Shown: positions 15,844 to 23,923 of the stretch, in pieces
Position numbering within the stretch: position 1 is the first letter of the stretch
How the letters are laid out: every line of letters starts with the position of its first letter
Assembly (NCBI GenBank): GCA_017621455.1
Contig: JAGATC010000002.1
Location: 1 to 35,573, forward strand
Source of the DNA: Alistipes sp.
GTDB lineage: Bacteria > Bacteroidota > Bacteroidia > Bacteroidales > Rikenellaceae
Direction: 5' to 3'
Length of the DNA: 35,573 nucleotides
Notes under the pieces: generated by a model
What the model saw: only the letters and a program-made list of their open reading frames with translations
Databases searched by the model: none
What the model was told of the DNA's origin: nothing
Made by a program: the position numbers and the translations under genes

Positions 15844-17577
15844 TTACCAGATGATAGATGTCACTGAGCGGCCGGCCAACGTCAGGGTAAAGTCACCCTT
15901 AGGGCTCTTAATTACCACCTGCTTATCCTTGTCGCTATCGTTAAGGATCACTGCTGAGAGCGTGCCATCGGGGTTCTCGAATGCCGACATTGTTACGCCT
16001 GCACCCGACGACTTTATGCGGTATGCACCGCGCTGAATGACCTTCGACATGTGACCGATAGCGTACCAGTGGCTGCGATAGGTGAGTGTGTTGTAGGCGT
16101 ATGAAGCGTCGCAATCCACAAAGCCGTAGCATGTCTGGCAACCACCTGGGCGGTTGGGGCCACGCTCTGCATCGAGCATGAAGTTCCATAGCACTACGGC
16201 ACGGCAGTAATTATTTATGGTGCCTAAGCACACCTCACGTATATGCCAGAGGAGGTTGTCGCCAAAGTTGGGACACCAGGTGCCAATGCTCTGCTCCGTA
16301 AAGTAGATGCTCTTCGATGGGTCGGCCTTGTATATCTGTGCAAGAGCCGATGAGCTACCGCCATAGGCGTGCCAAGCCGAGCCCTCGACATACTTCGATG
16401 CCTCCTTGTCGGCATAGATGTTCTTCACGAAGTCCGTAACGTCGAAGTTGTGGTCATAGATCCATATCTTGGTGTCGAGACCGGCTGCCTCGAAGGCTGG
16501 ACCGAGGTTGTTCTTGATGAAGTTGCGCTGCTGCTCCCACGACATATAGGTAGATGCCGAGTTACCATCGTGGAGCGGCTCATTCTGAGGCGTTATTGAC
16601 TCGATTTGGAAGCCGTTAGCCTCCATCTCCTCCACCCACATCACAAGATACTGGGCATACTCCTCGTAGTAGTCGGGGTTAAGCTTGCCACCCGCCCACT
16701 TAGAGTATGGCTCGTTCGAGTAGCGGTCGACCTTCATCCATAGAGGTGCAGTCCAAGGGGCAGCGATAATCTTCACATTGGGGTTGATGGTCAATATCTC
16801 GCGAAGGATGGGGAATAGATAGGTCTCGTCCTCCTCATGTACGCCGAAGAACTCTAAACCCTCCTGGTCGCACCACGTGAACTCCGATAGCGAGAAGTCC
16901 GAGCAGCCGATAGATACACGGATGTAGTTGTAGCCTAAGCCCTCCTTGGGGTCAAACGCGGCCTTTAGAATCTTCTCACGGTCTGCGGGTTTCATCTTCG
17001 AGAGGTTGTATGCTGCCGAGCCTGTGATGGCAGGACCAAAACCCTCCATTGCTTGATAGCGCGTAGAGCTATCAATGCTAAGGGTGGTGACATCATCCCC
17101 TACGCCACTTGTATCCTTAACCTCTATATCCTTGAACAACATCGACTTAGATGCTGTTGTTGTAAATGCCTTAACACCGTCATCGGGGTAGTTGTAGTCG
17201 ATTTCTCCCGAGGTCTTAACTTCAAGCGACTTAACACCCGTGAAGGTGTTGTTCTTGCCAGCGATGGCAAAGACCACGTATGTGTAGCCAGCCTCAAGAC
17301 CATCGAAGGTAATGTTGCCGCTCTCGGTGAGTTTCTTACCCTTCATAAGCTGCGAGAGCTGAGGTGTGGCCGCGCCCTCGTCAAGAAGTAGGCAGTAGGC
17401 AACATCGGCATCTGTAAGCGTGAGCTTAAGCTCCACGCTATCGTTCTTAGCCTCGATGAGTGCGAGCTCTACTGAGGTGACCGTCTGGATGGGTTTATCT
17501 GCTGGGGCTTCATTGCCGCATGCTGTGCAGATGGCGCACATAGCAAATGTAAGTAGAAGTAGTCCAAATCGTTTCAT
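15844..17577 (-). CDS. GH30 beta-glucanase lipoprotein (probably beta-1,6-glucanase)
   Basis: The 577-residue product has a lipoprotein signal ending CTAC (Cys20) and an N-terminal fibronectin-like domain (about 32-128). A GH30 TIM barrel covers about 165-490 and a small C-terminal beta domain ends in TLTLAGRSVTSIIW. Both catalytic glutamates are present: the acid/base in TPQNEP (Glu333) and the nucleophile in YFTEQSIGT (Glu428), 95 residues apart as usual for GH30. The sequence resembles the GH30_3 type, whose characterised members cut beta-1,6-glucan; GH30_1-like beta-glucosidase activity is the alternative. The lipid anchor suggests the outer membrane. It heads a two-gene operon with the CotH-fold gene and is divergent from the regulator. 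Confidence 0.92.
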   Translation of the reverse strand: MKRFGLLLLTFAMCAICTACGNEAPADKPIQTVTSVELALIEAKNDSVELKLTLTDADVAYCLLLDEGAATPQLSQLMKGKKLTESGNITFDGLEAGYTYVVFAIAGKNNTFTGVKSLEVKTSGEIDYNYPDDGVKAFTTTASKSMLFKDIEVKDTSGVGDDVTTLSIDSSTRYQAMEGFGPAITGSAAYNLSKMKPADREKILKAAFDPKEGLGYNYIRVSIGCSDFSLSEFTWCDQEGLEFFGVHEEDETYLFPILREILTINPNVKIIAAPWTAPLWMKVDRYSNEPYSKWAGGKLNPDYYEEYAQYLVMWVEEMEANGFQIESITPQNEPLHDGNSASTYMSWEQQRNFIKNNLGPAFEAAGLDTKIWIYDHNFDVTDFVKNIYADKEASKYVEGSAWHAYGGSSSALAQIYKADPSKSIYFTEQSIGTWCPNFGDNLLWHIREVCLGTINNYCRAVVLWNFMLDAERGPNRPGGCQTCYGFVDCDASYAYNTLTYRSHWYAIGHMSKVIQRGAYRIKSSGAGVTMSAFENPDGTLSAVILNDSDKDKQVVIKSPKGDFTLTLAGRSVTSIIW

Positions 17578-17599
17578 GCTGTGAAGTGTTTAATTTCTA

Positions 17600-17607
17600 C
17601 AAAGTTA
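17600..17607 (-). promoter_or_regulatory. -7 promoter element of the GH30 operon
   Basis: On the minus strand TAACTTTG matches TAnnTTTG, placing the transcription start near 17595 and leaving a leader of about 19 nt. A clear TTG -33 element at normal spacing is missing; the GC-rich repeat at 17622-17640 occupies that place, which would suit an activator-dependent promoter. Confidence 0.5.
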
Positions 17608-17621
17608 CAATTTTTTTCGAT

Positions 17622-17640
17622 ACGTGCGCACACACGTGCG
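17622..17640. promoter_or_regulatory. Candidate activator site: ACGTGCG direct repeat
   Basis: ACGTGCG occurs twice (17622-17628 and 17634-17640), 12 bp apart, inside otherwise AT-rich DNA and exactly where the -33 region of the GH30 promoter should lie. Function as a regulator site is inferred from position only. Confidence 0.35.
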
Positions 17641-17735
17641 TGCCAAAATTGCCAAAATATAGATGGACCAATTATAAAGTGGTTGAAAATAAAAGATATA
17701 GGAAAGTATAAAAGTGGAGTATCGGGGTGGAGATG

Positions 17736-17767
17736 TTGTATAGTTCCTAAAATTTTTTATATATTTG
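17736..17767 (+). promoter_or_regulatory. Promoter of the regulator gene, abutting its start codon
   Basis: TTG (17736-17738) and TATATTTG (17760-17767) with 21-bp spacing form a full match to the Bacteroidetes promoter. The expected start point is about 17771-17774, at the ATG (17772) itself, which implies a leaderless or nearly leaderless mRNA. Confidence 0.55.
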
Positions 17768-17771
17768 CAGT

Positions 17772-19478
17772 ATGAAACGTCGTATCAGTCATATAATATC
17801 ACTTTTAGTTGCGGCACTGCTATTAGTTGTGCCCCGAGAGGCTAATGCTCAACAATCAGCTAAGTTACTTGAACGTTTGGACCAAACGCTCGAAATGTCA
17901 CACACCTATGTTGATGTTCATAATCGTAATATTCAGGAACTTAACGACGCACTAAACAAGCCCTCCATATCGTTAGAGCGCCGCTACGAGATACTCTGCT
18001 CGCTATACGATGCTTACCGCTCGTTTCAGTTCGATAGGGCTATTGAGATTCTCGACGAGCGTGAGCGTGTAGCAAGACAGTTGGGCATCAACTCCATTAT
18101 CGACGATGTTGACCTCGACCGTGCGCAGCTATACTCAATGGCGGGAATGTTCTTGGAGTCGCGCCAGGTGCTTGACAATAACATCGATACAGCACGCCTC
18201 AATAGGCGCCAGTTGGTGCGTTTCTGCGATGTGCAGCAGCGTTTCTATACCAACTTCTCGGACTATACGAGCGACGCTCACACGCGCGACGAGTCGCATG
18301 ACATGCGCAGCTACTATCGTAAGCGCATCCTTGAACTTAGCGTCCCGAGCGATGAGATTTACCAGCAGATGCTCGTTGTTAACCATGTTGAGAATGGTGA
18401 GTATGAGGAGGCTGAGCGCCTAAACTTGGCTATCCTTGCAAAGTATCAGCCGCAGCAGCACGAGTATGCTATGTTTGCCTATGACCAGGCGCGTATATGT
18501 GAGTTGTTGGGTCGCCGCGATGATATGAAGATGTGGCTTGCACGCTCGGCAATGGCCGATATATGTAGTGCTACGAAGGACCACGCTTCGCTATGCAGCC
18601 TTGCACAGGTGCTTATCGAGGAGAACGACATAGACAGAGCCTTTCGTTATATCACCATCTCGCTAAACGACGCTCTCTACTATAACGCAAAACTACGTCC
18701 CTGGCAGATTTCTGCCATAATACCCGAGATTGAGGGTGCCTACCATGAGAAGCAGCAGCAGAACCTCATCAAGCAGGCGGAGCAGCAGCGTATTCTCGAG
18801 GAGAAGGAGCGATACTCTCGTCAGCAGACCCTTATCATATCTATTTTGGCGGTGTTGCTGTTGGGTATATGCGTAGTCCTCGTATTCATGCTTATGCGCT
18901 CTCGTAAGGCATCTCGCAAGATTCGCGAGATGAACGAGCGTATTGCCGGAACAAATGCCGAGCTGCATAAGCTCAACGAGCGAATGGGCTTGGTGAATAG
19001 CGACCTTAGAGAGGCTAATGCCGTGAAGGAGGAGTATATCGCCCTCTTCCTATCGATGTGCTCGGACTATATCGAGAAACTGACTACCATGCAGCGTAAC
19101 GTGCGCCGCAAGCTCTCGCAGGGTAAGACCGCAGAGTTGGAGCGCGAGCTATCGTCGTCGAGCATCATGGATGAGGAGCTGAATAACTTCTACGATATGT
19201 TCGATAACGCTTTCTTGAATCTCTACCCCAACTTCGTGGATGAGTTCAATGCGCTGCTTAAGCCCGAGTGTCACATCGAGCTAAAGCGTGGTGAGATGCT
19301 GAATACGGAGTTGCGTATATTTGCCCTTATACGCTTAGGTATCAGCGACTCGTCGCGTATCGCTGCGCTACTGCGCTACTCGGTAAATACCATCTATAAC
19401 TATCGTGCGCGTACTAAGAATAACGCTCTCGGTAATCGAGATAGCTTCGAGGAGCGAATAAAGACGATTGGAAAGTAG
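17772..19478 (+). CDS. Membrane-anchored TPR/HTH regulator, SusR/DUF6377 type
   Basis: The 568-residue product has a signal peptide (about 1-26, ending ANAQQ) and a helical, TPR-like periplasmic region (about 30-330). A Gln/Glu-rich helix follows, then one transmembrane segment (about 353-376) and a coiled coil (about 380-430). The cytoplasmic C-terminal region contains a LuxR-like helix-turn-helix near 515-556 with LRYSVNTIYNYRARTKN. This is the layout of Bacteroidetes regulators that sense glycan or outer-membrane traffic in the periplasm and control nearby PUL genes; SusR of the starch system is the prototype I have in mind. It lies between the GH30 operon and a GH3 gene, so it is probably the activator of this locus. 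No histidine kinase or sigma/anti-sigma pair is present in the window. Confidence 0.8.
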   Translation: MKRRISHIISLLVAALLLVVPREANAQQSAKLLERLDQTLEMSHTYVDVHNRNIQELNDALNKPSISLERRYEILCSLYDAYRSFQFDRAIEILDERERVARQLGINSIIDDVDLDRAQLYSMAGMFLESRQVLDNNIDTARLNRRQLVRFCDVQQRFYTNFSDYTSDAHTRDESHDMRSYYRKRILELSVPSDEIYQQMLVVNHVENGEYEEAERLNLAILAKYQPQQHEYAMFAYDQARICELLGRRDDMKMWLARSAMADICSATKDHASLCSLAQVLIEENDIDRAFRYITISLNDALYYNAKLRPWQISAIIPEIEGAYHEKQQQNLIKQAEQQRILEEKERYSRQQTLIISILAVLLLGICVVLVFMLMRSRKASRKIREMNERIAGTNAELHKLNERMGLVNSDLREANAVKEEYIALFLSMCSDYIEKLTTMQRNVRRKLSQGKTAELERELSSSSIMDEELNNFYDMFDNAFLNLYPNFVDEFNALLKPECHIELKRGEMLNTELRIFALIRLGISDSSRIAALLRYSVNTIYNYRARTKNNALGNRDSFEERIKTIGK

Positions 19479-19489
19479 GCGACGTGTGC

Positions 19490-19539
19490 GCATAAAATAA
19501 GAGTGGCTAACTCGACAGTTAGCCACTCTTATTTTATGC
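19490..19539. terminator. Bidirectional terminator with perfect 23-bp stem
   Basis: The arms 19490-19512 and 19517-19539 are perfectly complementary around a CGAC loop, with AAAATAAG on one side and CTTATTTT on the other. It separates the convergent regulator and GH3 genes and should stop transcription from both directions. Confidence 0.9.
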
Positions 19540-19547
19540 TGAATTCC

Positions 19548-21785
19548 CTATCGCAGTGTAAACGACTTATCGAGGCGAATATCAGCAGAGGAGGCGCCGA
19601 TTAGTACCCTGTACTCGCCGTTCTCGACCGTCCACGACGAGCTGTTCTCATTATAGAAAGCCAAGGCCTCGGGTGTAAGACTGAAGGTGATGGTCTTCGA
19701 CTCGCCAGGCTGAAGCTCAACTTTCTCGAAGCCCTTAAGCTCCTTCTTGGGGCGTATTACCGATGACTCCACATCCGAGATGTAGAGCTGTACCACCTCC
19801 TTGCCAGCACGGTCGCCTCTGTTGGTAATGGTGACCGTAGCCTCCAAGATGGTCTCGTCTATTCTATTGCCCGCCACAGCCTCAGTGGCTGAGAGTTGTA
19901 GGTTGCTATACTCGAATGTGGTGTAGCTCAAACCGTGACCAAAGGCAAATAGTGGCTCGATTTCGCGCTTCTCGAAGCTACGATAGCCCACGAAGATGCC
20001 GTCGTGATAGAATACCTTCTTTGGGTTGGGGAACTTAGCGCCATCGGCGTGTGCCATGTAGTCCTCGAGCTTTGCACCAAACGTGAAGGGGAGCTTACCA
20101 CTGGGGTTGACCTCGCCAGAGAGTACGTTGGCAATGGCGTTGCCCGCCTCTGAGCCCAAATACCACACCTGCACCACCGACTCCACCTCGTCAATCCAGG
20201 GCATAGCCACAGCATTACCCGATACGAATACTACGGTTAGGTTGTCCGACACCTCGGCAAGAGCCTCGATAACTGCATCTTGATTGTAGGGCAGGCCTAA
20301 GTTGCGGCGGTCGGTGCCCTCACAGTCCTGGTTGTTGCTCTTGTTTAGTCCGCCAATGAAGATTACGTGGTCGGCTTCGCGAGCCATCTCCACAGCTTCG
20401 GCGATAAGACGCTTAGGTGAGCGCTTATCTACGAGGTTCTGACCCGTAACGACACCATTGTAGTCGCCCGTGACGTCGCCCACGTAGCCACGTGCATAGA
20501 GCACCTCTACATCGTCGCCATAGTAGTTACGTATGCCGTCGAGGGGTGAGCACTCGTACTTAACCTTAAGCGACGAGCTGCCGCCACCCACAGTCATCAT
20601 CTTGATGGCATTCTCGCCAACGACCAAGATGCGCTTGGCATCGGGGGCAATAGGGAGGTTGTTGTTGTGATTCTTTAGAAGCACGATGCCCTCCTCGGCA
20701 ATCTGTCGTGCCGCCAAGGAGTGAGCCTCGGAGCACATGGCGCCGTATGGTTTGTCGTTGTTCATGGCCGTGCGGAAGGTGAGGCGAAGCACGCGGCGCA
20801 CCTTGTCGTCGAGCTCCTCGGTGCCCACCTCGCCACTCTCGATAAGCTTGAGGTAGGGTAGTGCCATGTAGTAGTTGTCGTAGGCATTGCTTGCACCCTC
20901 ACGTAGGCCATCGGTCCACGTTCCAAACTCCATGTCGAGGCCGTTGTGTATAGCCTCCTCGGTAGAGTGTACGCCGCCCCAGTCCGAAATCACAGCGCCA
21001 TCGAAGCCCCACTCCTGCTTAAGAATCTCGACCAAGAGACGGTGATTATGGCAGGCGTAGGTGCCACGATACTTGTTGTACGAGCCCATGAGCGACCATG
21101 CTCCACCCTCGGTTACTGCGGCCTTGAAGGCGGGGAGGTATATCTCTCGGAGTGCGCGATCGCTGAGCGACACATCTACCGTGTGGCGGTGCTGCTCCTC
21201 GTTGTTTAGTGCGTAGTGCTTGACACACGCTGCTACGCCCTGCTCCTGAACGCCCTTGACGTAGGGCACGACCATCTCAGATGCAAGGTATGGGTCCTCG
21301 CCCATATACTCGAAGTTGCGGCCACAAAGTGGTGTGCGATAGATGTTTACACCTGGGCCAAGAAGTACATCCTTATCTCTGAAGCGAGCCTCCTCTCCAA
21401 TGCTGCGGCCATAGCTTAGGGCGCAGTCGCGGTTCCATGTTGCGGCAAGGCATGTTAGTGCTGGGTAGGCAATACACGAGTCGTTGGTCCAGCGTGCCTG
21501 ATCCCACTCATCCCACATAACCTCGGGGCGTATGCCATGAGGGCCATCGGTGCACCATATCTCGCTGATGCCGAGGCGTGGAACGCCGGGTGCTGAGAAC
21601 TTCGATTGTGCGTGGATGATAGCAATCTTCTCTCGAAGTGTCATGCGCGATAGGGCATCCTCAACGCGCTCCTCGATAGGGGCATCGGGGTCGAGATAGA
21701 TGGGTCGCTCGTTGGCCTGTTGTGCCGTAGCCATGGTAATAGTACCAACAAAGAGTACGGCAAGAGTCGTAAATAGTCGCTTCAT
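19548..21785 (-). CDS. GH3 beta-glucosidase, secreted (second copy)
   Basis: The 745-residue product has a signal peptide ending MATAQQ (about 1-23) and no lipobox. The GH3 barrel carries KHYALNNEEQHRHTVD and the nucleophile motif VISDWGG with Asp268. The second domain has GGLNKSNNQDCEGTDRRNL, and a fibronectin III-like domain spans about 650-745. It is not a close copy of the other GH3 in the locus: the KHF/KHY region, the region around the nucleophile and the second-domain loop all differ, pointing to a different linkage or chain-length preference. It is transcribed alone from its own promoter and ends at the shared hairpin. It probably completes hydrolysis of imported beta-glucan oligosaccharides in the periplasm. 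Confidence 0.92.
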   Translation of the reverse strand: MKRLFTTLAVLFVGTITMATAQQANERPIYLDPDAPIEERVEDALSRMTLREKIAIIHAQSKFSAPGVPRLGISEIWCTDGPHGIRPEVMWDEWDQARWTNDSCIAYPALTCLAATWNRDCALSYGRSIGEEARFRDKDVLLGPGVNIYRTPLCGRNFEYMGEDPYLASEMVVPYVKGVQEQGVAACVKHYALNNEEQHRHTVDVSLSDRALREIYLPAFKAAVTEGGAWSLMGSYNKYRGTYACHNHRLLVEILKQEWGFDGAVISDWGGVHSTEEAIHNGLDMEFGTWTDGLREGASNAYDNYYMALPYLKLIESGEVGTEELDDKVRRVLRLTFRTAMNNDKPYGAMCSEAHSLAARQIAEEGIVLLKNHNNNLPIAPDAKRILVVGENAIKMMTVGGGSSSLKVKYECSPLDGIRNYYGDDVEVLYARGYVGDVTGDYNGVVTGQNLVDKRSPKRLIAEAVEMAREADHVIFIGGLNKSNNQDCEGTDRRNLGLPYNQDAVIEALAEVSDNLTVVFVSGNAVAMPWIDEVESVVQVWYLGSEAGNAIANVLSGEVNPSGKLPFTFGAKLEDYMAHADGAKFPNPKKVFYHDGIFVGYRSFEKREIEPLFAFGHGLSYTTFEYSNLQLSATEAVAGNRIDETILEATVTITNRGDRAGKEVVQLYISDVESSVIRPKKELKGFEKVELQPGESKTITFSLTPEALAFYNENSSSWTVENGEYRVLIGASSADIRLDKSFTLR

Positions 21786-21836
21786 AGTATGTGGTTAGTC
21801 GTTTGTAAATCGAACTGATTGTAGCACTTACGACTA

Positions 21837-21867
21837 CAAATGTAGTAAATTATTCTCTAATAAGCAA
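21837..21867 (-). promoter_or_regulatory. Promoter of the second GH3 gene
   Basis: Reading the minus strand, TTG (21867-21865) and TACATTTG (21844-21837) are 20 bp apart, a full match to the Bacteroidetes consensus. The -33 element lies inside the last codons of the upstream radical SAM gene. The leader would be about 48 nt. Confidence 0.65.
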
Positions 21868-22794
21868 GTCGCCCTGGCGGAATCCGCCGTCATGCATGCG
21901 TTTTACGAGCATGTCGCGTAGTTTGTCGGGGCGCACTCCTCCAAGTGGCGAGTGAGCTATAAGGTGGCGGGGTGCCTCGGATGCTATGCGCTCGATGGCA
22001 ATCGTGGGCTCGAGGCGACGGATAATGTCGATGATAAGAGATATATAATCCTCACAATCAAAGCCTTCGCTAAATAGAAAGCGCTCGGGATGCTCCTCCC
22101 ACTCTTTGGCCATGGGTGTTGAGGTGTAGATTTGCAGCTGGTGAAACTTAATAAAGTCGATGCTCAGTGCGTTAATATGACGAATGCCCTCGATTATGGC
22201 CTCGCGGCTCTCGTAGGGCAGTCCGAGGATGAAGTGCGCTCCCACGTCGATGTTTCGTGCCTTTGTGGCAGTCACCGCAGCCACCGCTGTGGAGAAGTCG
22301 TGACAGCGGTTGACGTGGCTAAGCGTGGTATCGTAAACCGACTCGATGCCATACTCCACGGCGACGTAGTGTCGCTGCGATATCTCGTCTAAAAGTTGGA
22401 GTATATCGGAATTGATGCAGTCGGGGCGTGTGCCTACTATAATGCCCGAAATTGCGGGGTGAGATAGCGCCTCGAAATAGAGGCTCTTGAGATGTTCTAC
22501 GGTGGCGTATGTGTTGCTACCCGATTGAAAATATGCGAGATAGCTGTTAGCGCTGCGTCCGCGTGATGAGTGAAAGTCGAGTGCGAGGTCTATCTGCTCG
22601 GTTATGCTCCTTGCTTTACGACAATAGCTTGGTGAAAATGCTTCGCCAAGGCAAAAAGTACAACCGCCATAAGCTGCTGTTCCGTCGCGGTTTGGGCAGC
22701 CGAGCTCCGCATCTATGGCGAGTTTCTGCACTCGGCCGCCAAGCCTCTGGCGCATAGCGCTCCCATAGTCGTTATATGGCAGAGGCAACGCCAT
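21850..22794 (-). CDS. Radical SAM protein of the YhcC/TIGR01212 family
   Basis: I choose ATG 22794 (314 residues) over the longer frame from 22881. It begins MALPLPYNDYG, where the family homology starts, and it lies 1 bp after the tsaD stop (TAA-T-ATG), giving translational coupling. The longer frame would add 29 residues inside tsaD. The cluster cysteines are C33, C45 and C48 within GCPNRDG and GGCTFC, the characteristic pattern of this family. EYGIESVYDTTLSHVNRCHDF and HFILGLPYE follow as in Elp3-like radical SAM barrels. The enzyme should hold a 4Fe-4S cluster and cleave S-adenosylmethionine, but the reaction is unknown for the family. Pairing with tsaD hints at tRNA or translation-linked chemistry. 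Confidence 0.9.
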   Translation of the reverse strand: MALPLPYNDYGSAMRQRLGGRVQKLAIDAELGCPNRDGTAAYGGCTFCLGEAFSPSYCRKARSITEQIDLALDFHSSRGRSANSYLAYFQSGSNTYATVEHLKSLYFEALSHPAISGIIVGTRPDCINSDILQLLDEISQRHYVAVEYGIESVYDTTLSHVNRCHDFSTAVAAVTATKARNIDVGAHFILGLPYESREAIIEGIRHINALSIDFIKFHQLQIYTSTPMAKEWEEHPERFLFSEGFDCEDYISLIIDIIRRLEPTIAIERIASEAPRHLIAHSPLGGVRPDKLRDMLVKRMHDGGFRQGDLLIRE

Positions 22795-22795
22795 A

Positions 22796-23821
22796 TTAGA
22801 GGTCTTCGAGACGAGCCACGGGAGATACGTCAAGCGATGAGAGCTCACCTGCCATATAGCGGTAGTAGCCCGCCGCGGCAATCATGGCGGCATTATCGGT
22901 GGTGAACTTTAGTTCGGGGAGGAAGGTGCGCCAGCCGCGACGCTTGCCCGCTTCGACGATGCCGTTGCGTAGGCCAGAGTTCGCAGAGACACCTCCAGCG
23001 ATGGCTATATCCTTGATTCCCGTAGCCTTAGATGCCTTGATGAGCTTATCTAAGAGGATGTCGACGATGGTTTTTTGCAGTGATGCGCAGAGGTCTGCTT
23101 TATGTCTCTCTACAAAGTCTGCATCCTCCTTTACGGCATCGCGTAGGGTGTAGAGGAATGAGGTCTTCAGTCCAGAGAATGAGTAGTCGAACTCGCCCTC
23201 AACATGGGGTTTTGCGAATTTGAAGGCAGTGCTGTCGCCCTCCTTTGCTAAGCGGTCGATGACGGGACCACCGGGATAGGGTAGGCCCATCACCTTTGCA
23301 CACTTATCGAAGGCTTCGCCTGCGGCGTCGTCGATGGTTGTGCCGATGATCTCCATCTGGGTCGGTGAGTCCACGCGAACTATCTGCGTATGGCCACCGC
23401 TCACCAAGAGGCAGAGGAATGGGAACTCGGGGTGGGGTAGCTCACGGTCTGGGAGGTCGACAAAGTGCGAGAGGATATGTCCTTGTAGATGGTTGACCTC
23501 GACCATAGGTATGTTGTTGGCGATGGATAGTCCCTTAGCAAACGACACGCCAACAAGTAGCGAGCCCAAAAGACCAGGGCCGCGCGTGAAGGCTATGGCA
23601 TCGACTTTGTCGATGGTTATACCAGCCTCCTTGAGTGCTGTGTCGACAACAGGGATGATGTTCTGCTGGTGGGCACGCGAGGCGAGCTCTGGAATGACGC
23701 CACCATACTTCTGGTGCACTGCCTGTGAGGCAATTACGTTCGATAGAAGTGTGCGGTTGCGGAGCACTGCCGCAGAGGTGTCGTCGCACGACGACTCGAT
23801 GCCAAGGATTGTAATGTCCAT
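22796..23821 (-). CDS. tsaD: TsaD, tRNA N6-threonylcarbamoyladenosine synthase subunit
   Basis: The 341-residue product matches TsaD/Gcp/Kae1 over its full length: ILGIESSCDDTSAAV at the start, the metal-binding NHLQGH (His111, His115), LLVSGGHTQI, GEAFDKCAKVMGLPYPGGP and GGVSANSGLR. TsaD transfers the threonylcarbamoyl group from TC-AMP to A37 of ANN-decoding tRNAs, working with TsaB and TsaE, neither of which is in the window. It acts in the cytoplasm. The gene is divergent from tamB and translationally coupled to the radical SAM gene downstream. Length agrees with E. coli TsaD (about 337). Confidence 0.98.
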   Translation of the reverse strand: MDITILGIESSCDDTSAAVLRNRTLLSNVIASQAVHQKYGGVIPELASRAHQQNIIPVVDTALKEAGITIDKVDAIAFTRGPGLLGSLLVGVSFAKGLSIANNIPMVEVNHLQGHILSHFVDLPDRELPHPEFPFLCLLVSGGHTQIVRVDSPTQMEIIGTTIDDAAGEAFDKCAKVMGLPYPGGPVIDRLAKEGDSTAFKFAKPHVEGEFDYSFSGLKTSFLYTLRDAVKEDADFVERHKADLCASLQKTIVDILLDKLIKASKATGIKDIAIAGGVSANSGLRNGIVEAGKRRGWRTFLPELKFTTDNAAMIAAAGYYRYMAGELSSLDVSPVARLEDL

Positions 23822-23870
23822 TTTTGGAATTATTTTCTTATGTTTTTTTCTATATTAATAGAAAAATTAT

Positions 23871-23878
23871 TACTTTTG
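23871..23878 (+). promoter_or_regulatory. -7 promoter element of the tamB-trmD gene run
   Basis: TACTTTTG matches TAnnTTTG and would start transcription near 23885, 39 bp before the tamB ATG. No clear TTG lies at -33. It is the only good promoter-like sequence seen before the seven-gene run. Confidence 0.5.
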
Positions 23879-23923
23879 TAGGTTAATTGCTATAAACGAC
23901 CATTAAGCAATAGAATCGTTTCA

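Noticed and set aside
17622..17640. Reading the GC-rich repeat as an intrinsic terminator
   Set aside because: It is a direct repeat rather than a long inverted repeat, and no gene ends there; the two flanking genes diverge.
22795..22881. Upstream start for the radical SAM protein
   Set aside because: It lies inside tsaD and adds residues without family similarity; the ATG at 22794 directly after the tsaD stop fits better.
23334..23858. 174-codon plus-strand frame opposite tsaD
   Set aside because: It is antisense to a fully conserved gene and has the biased composition expected of a shadow frame.
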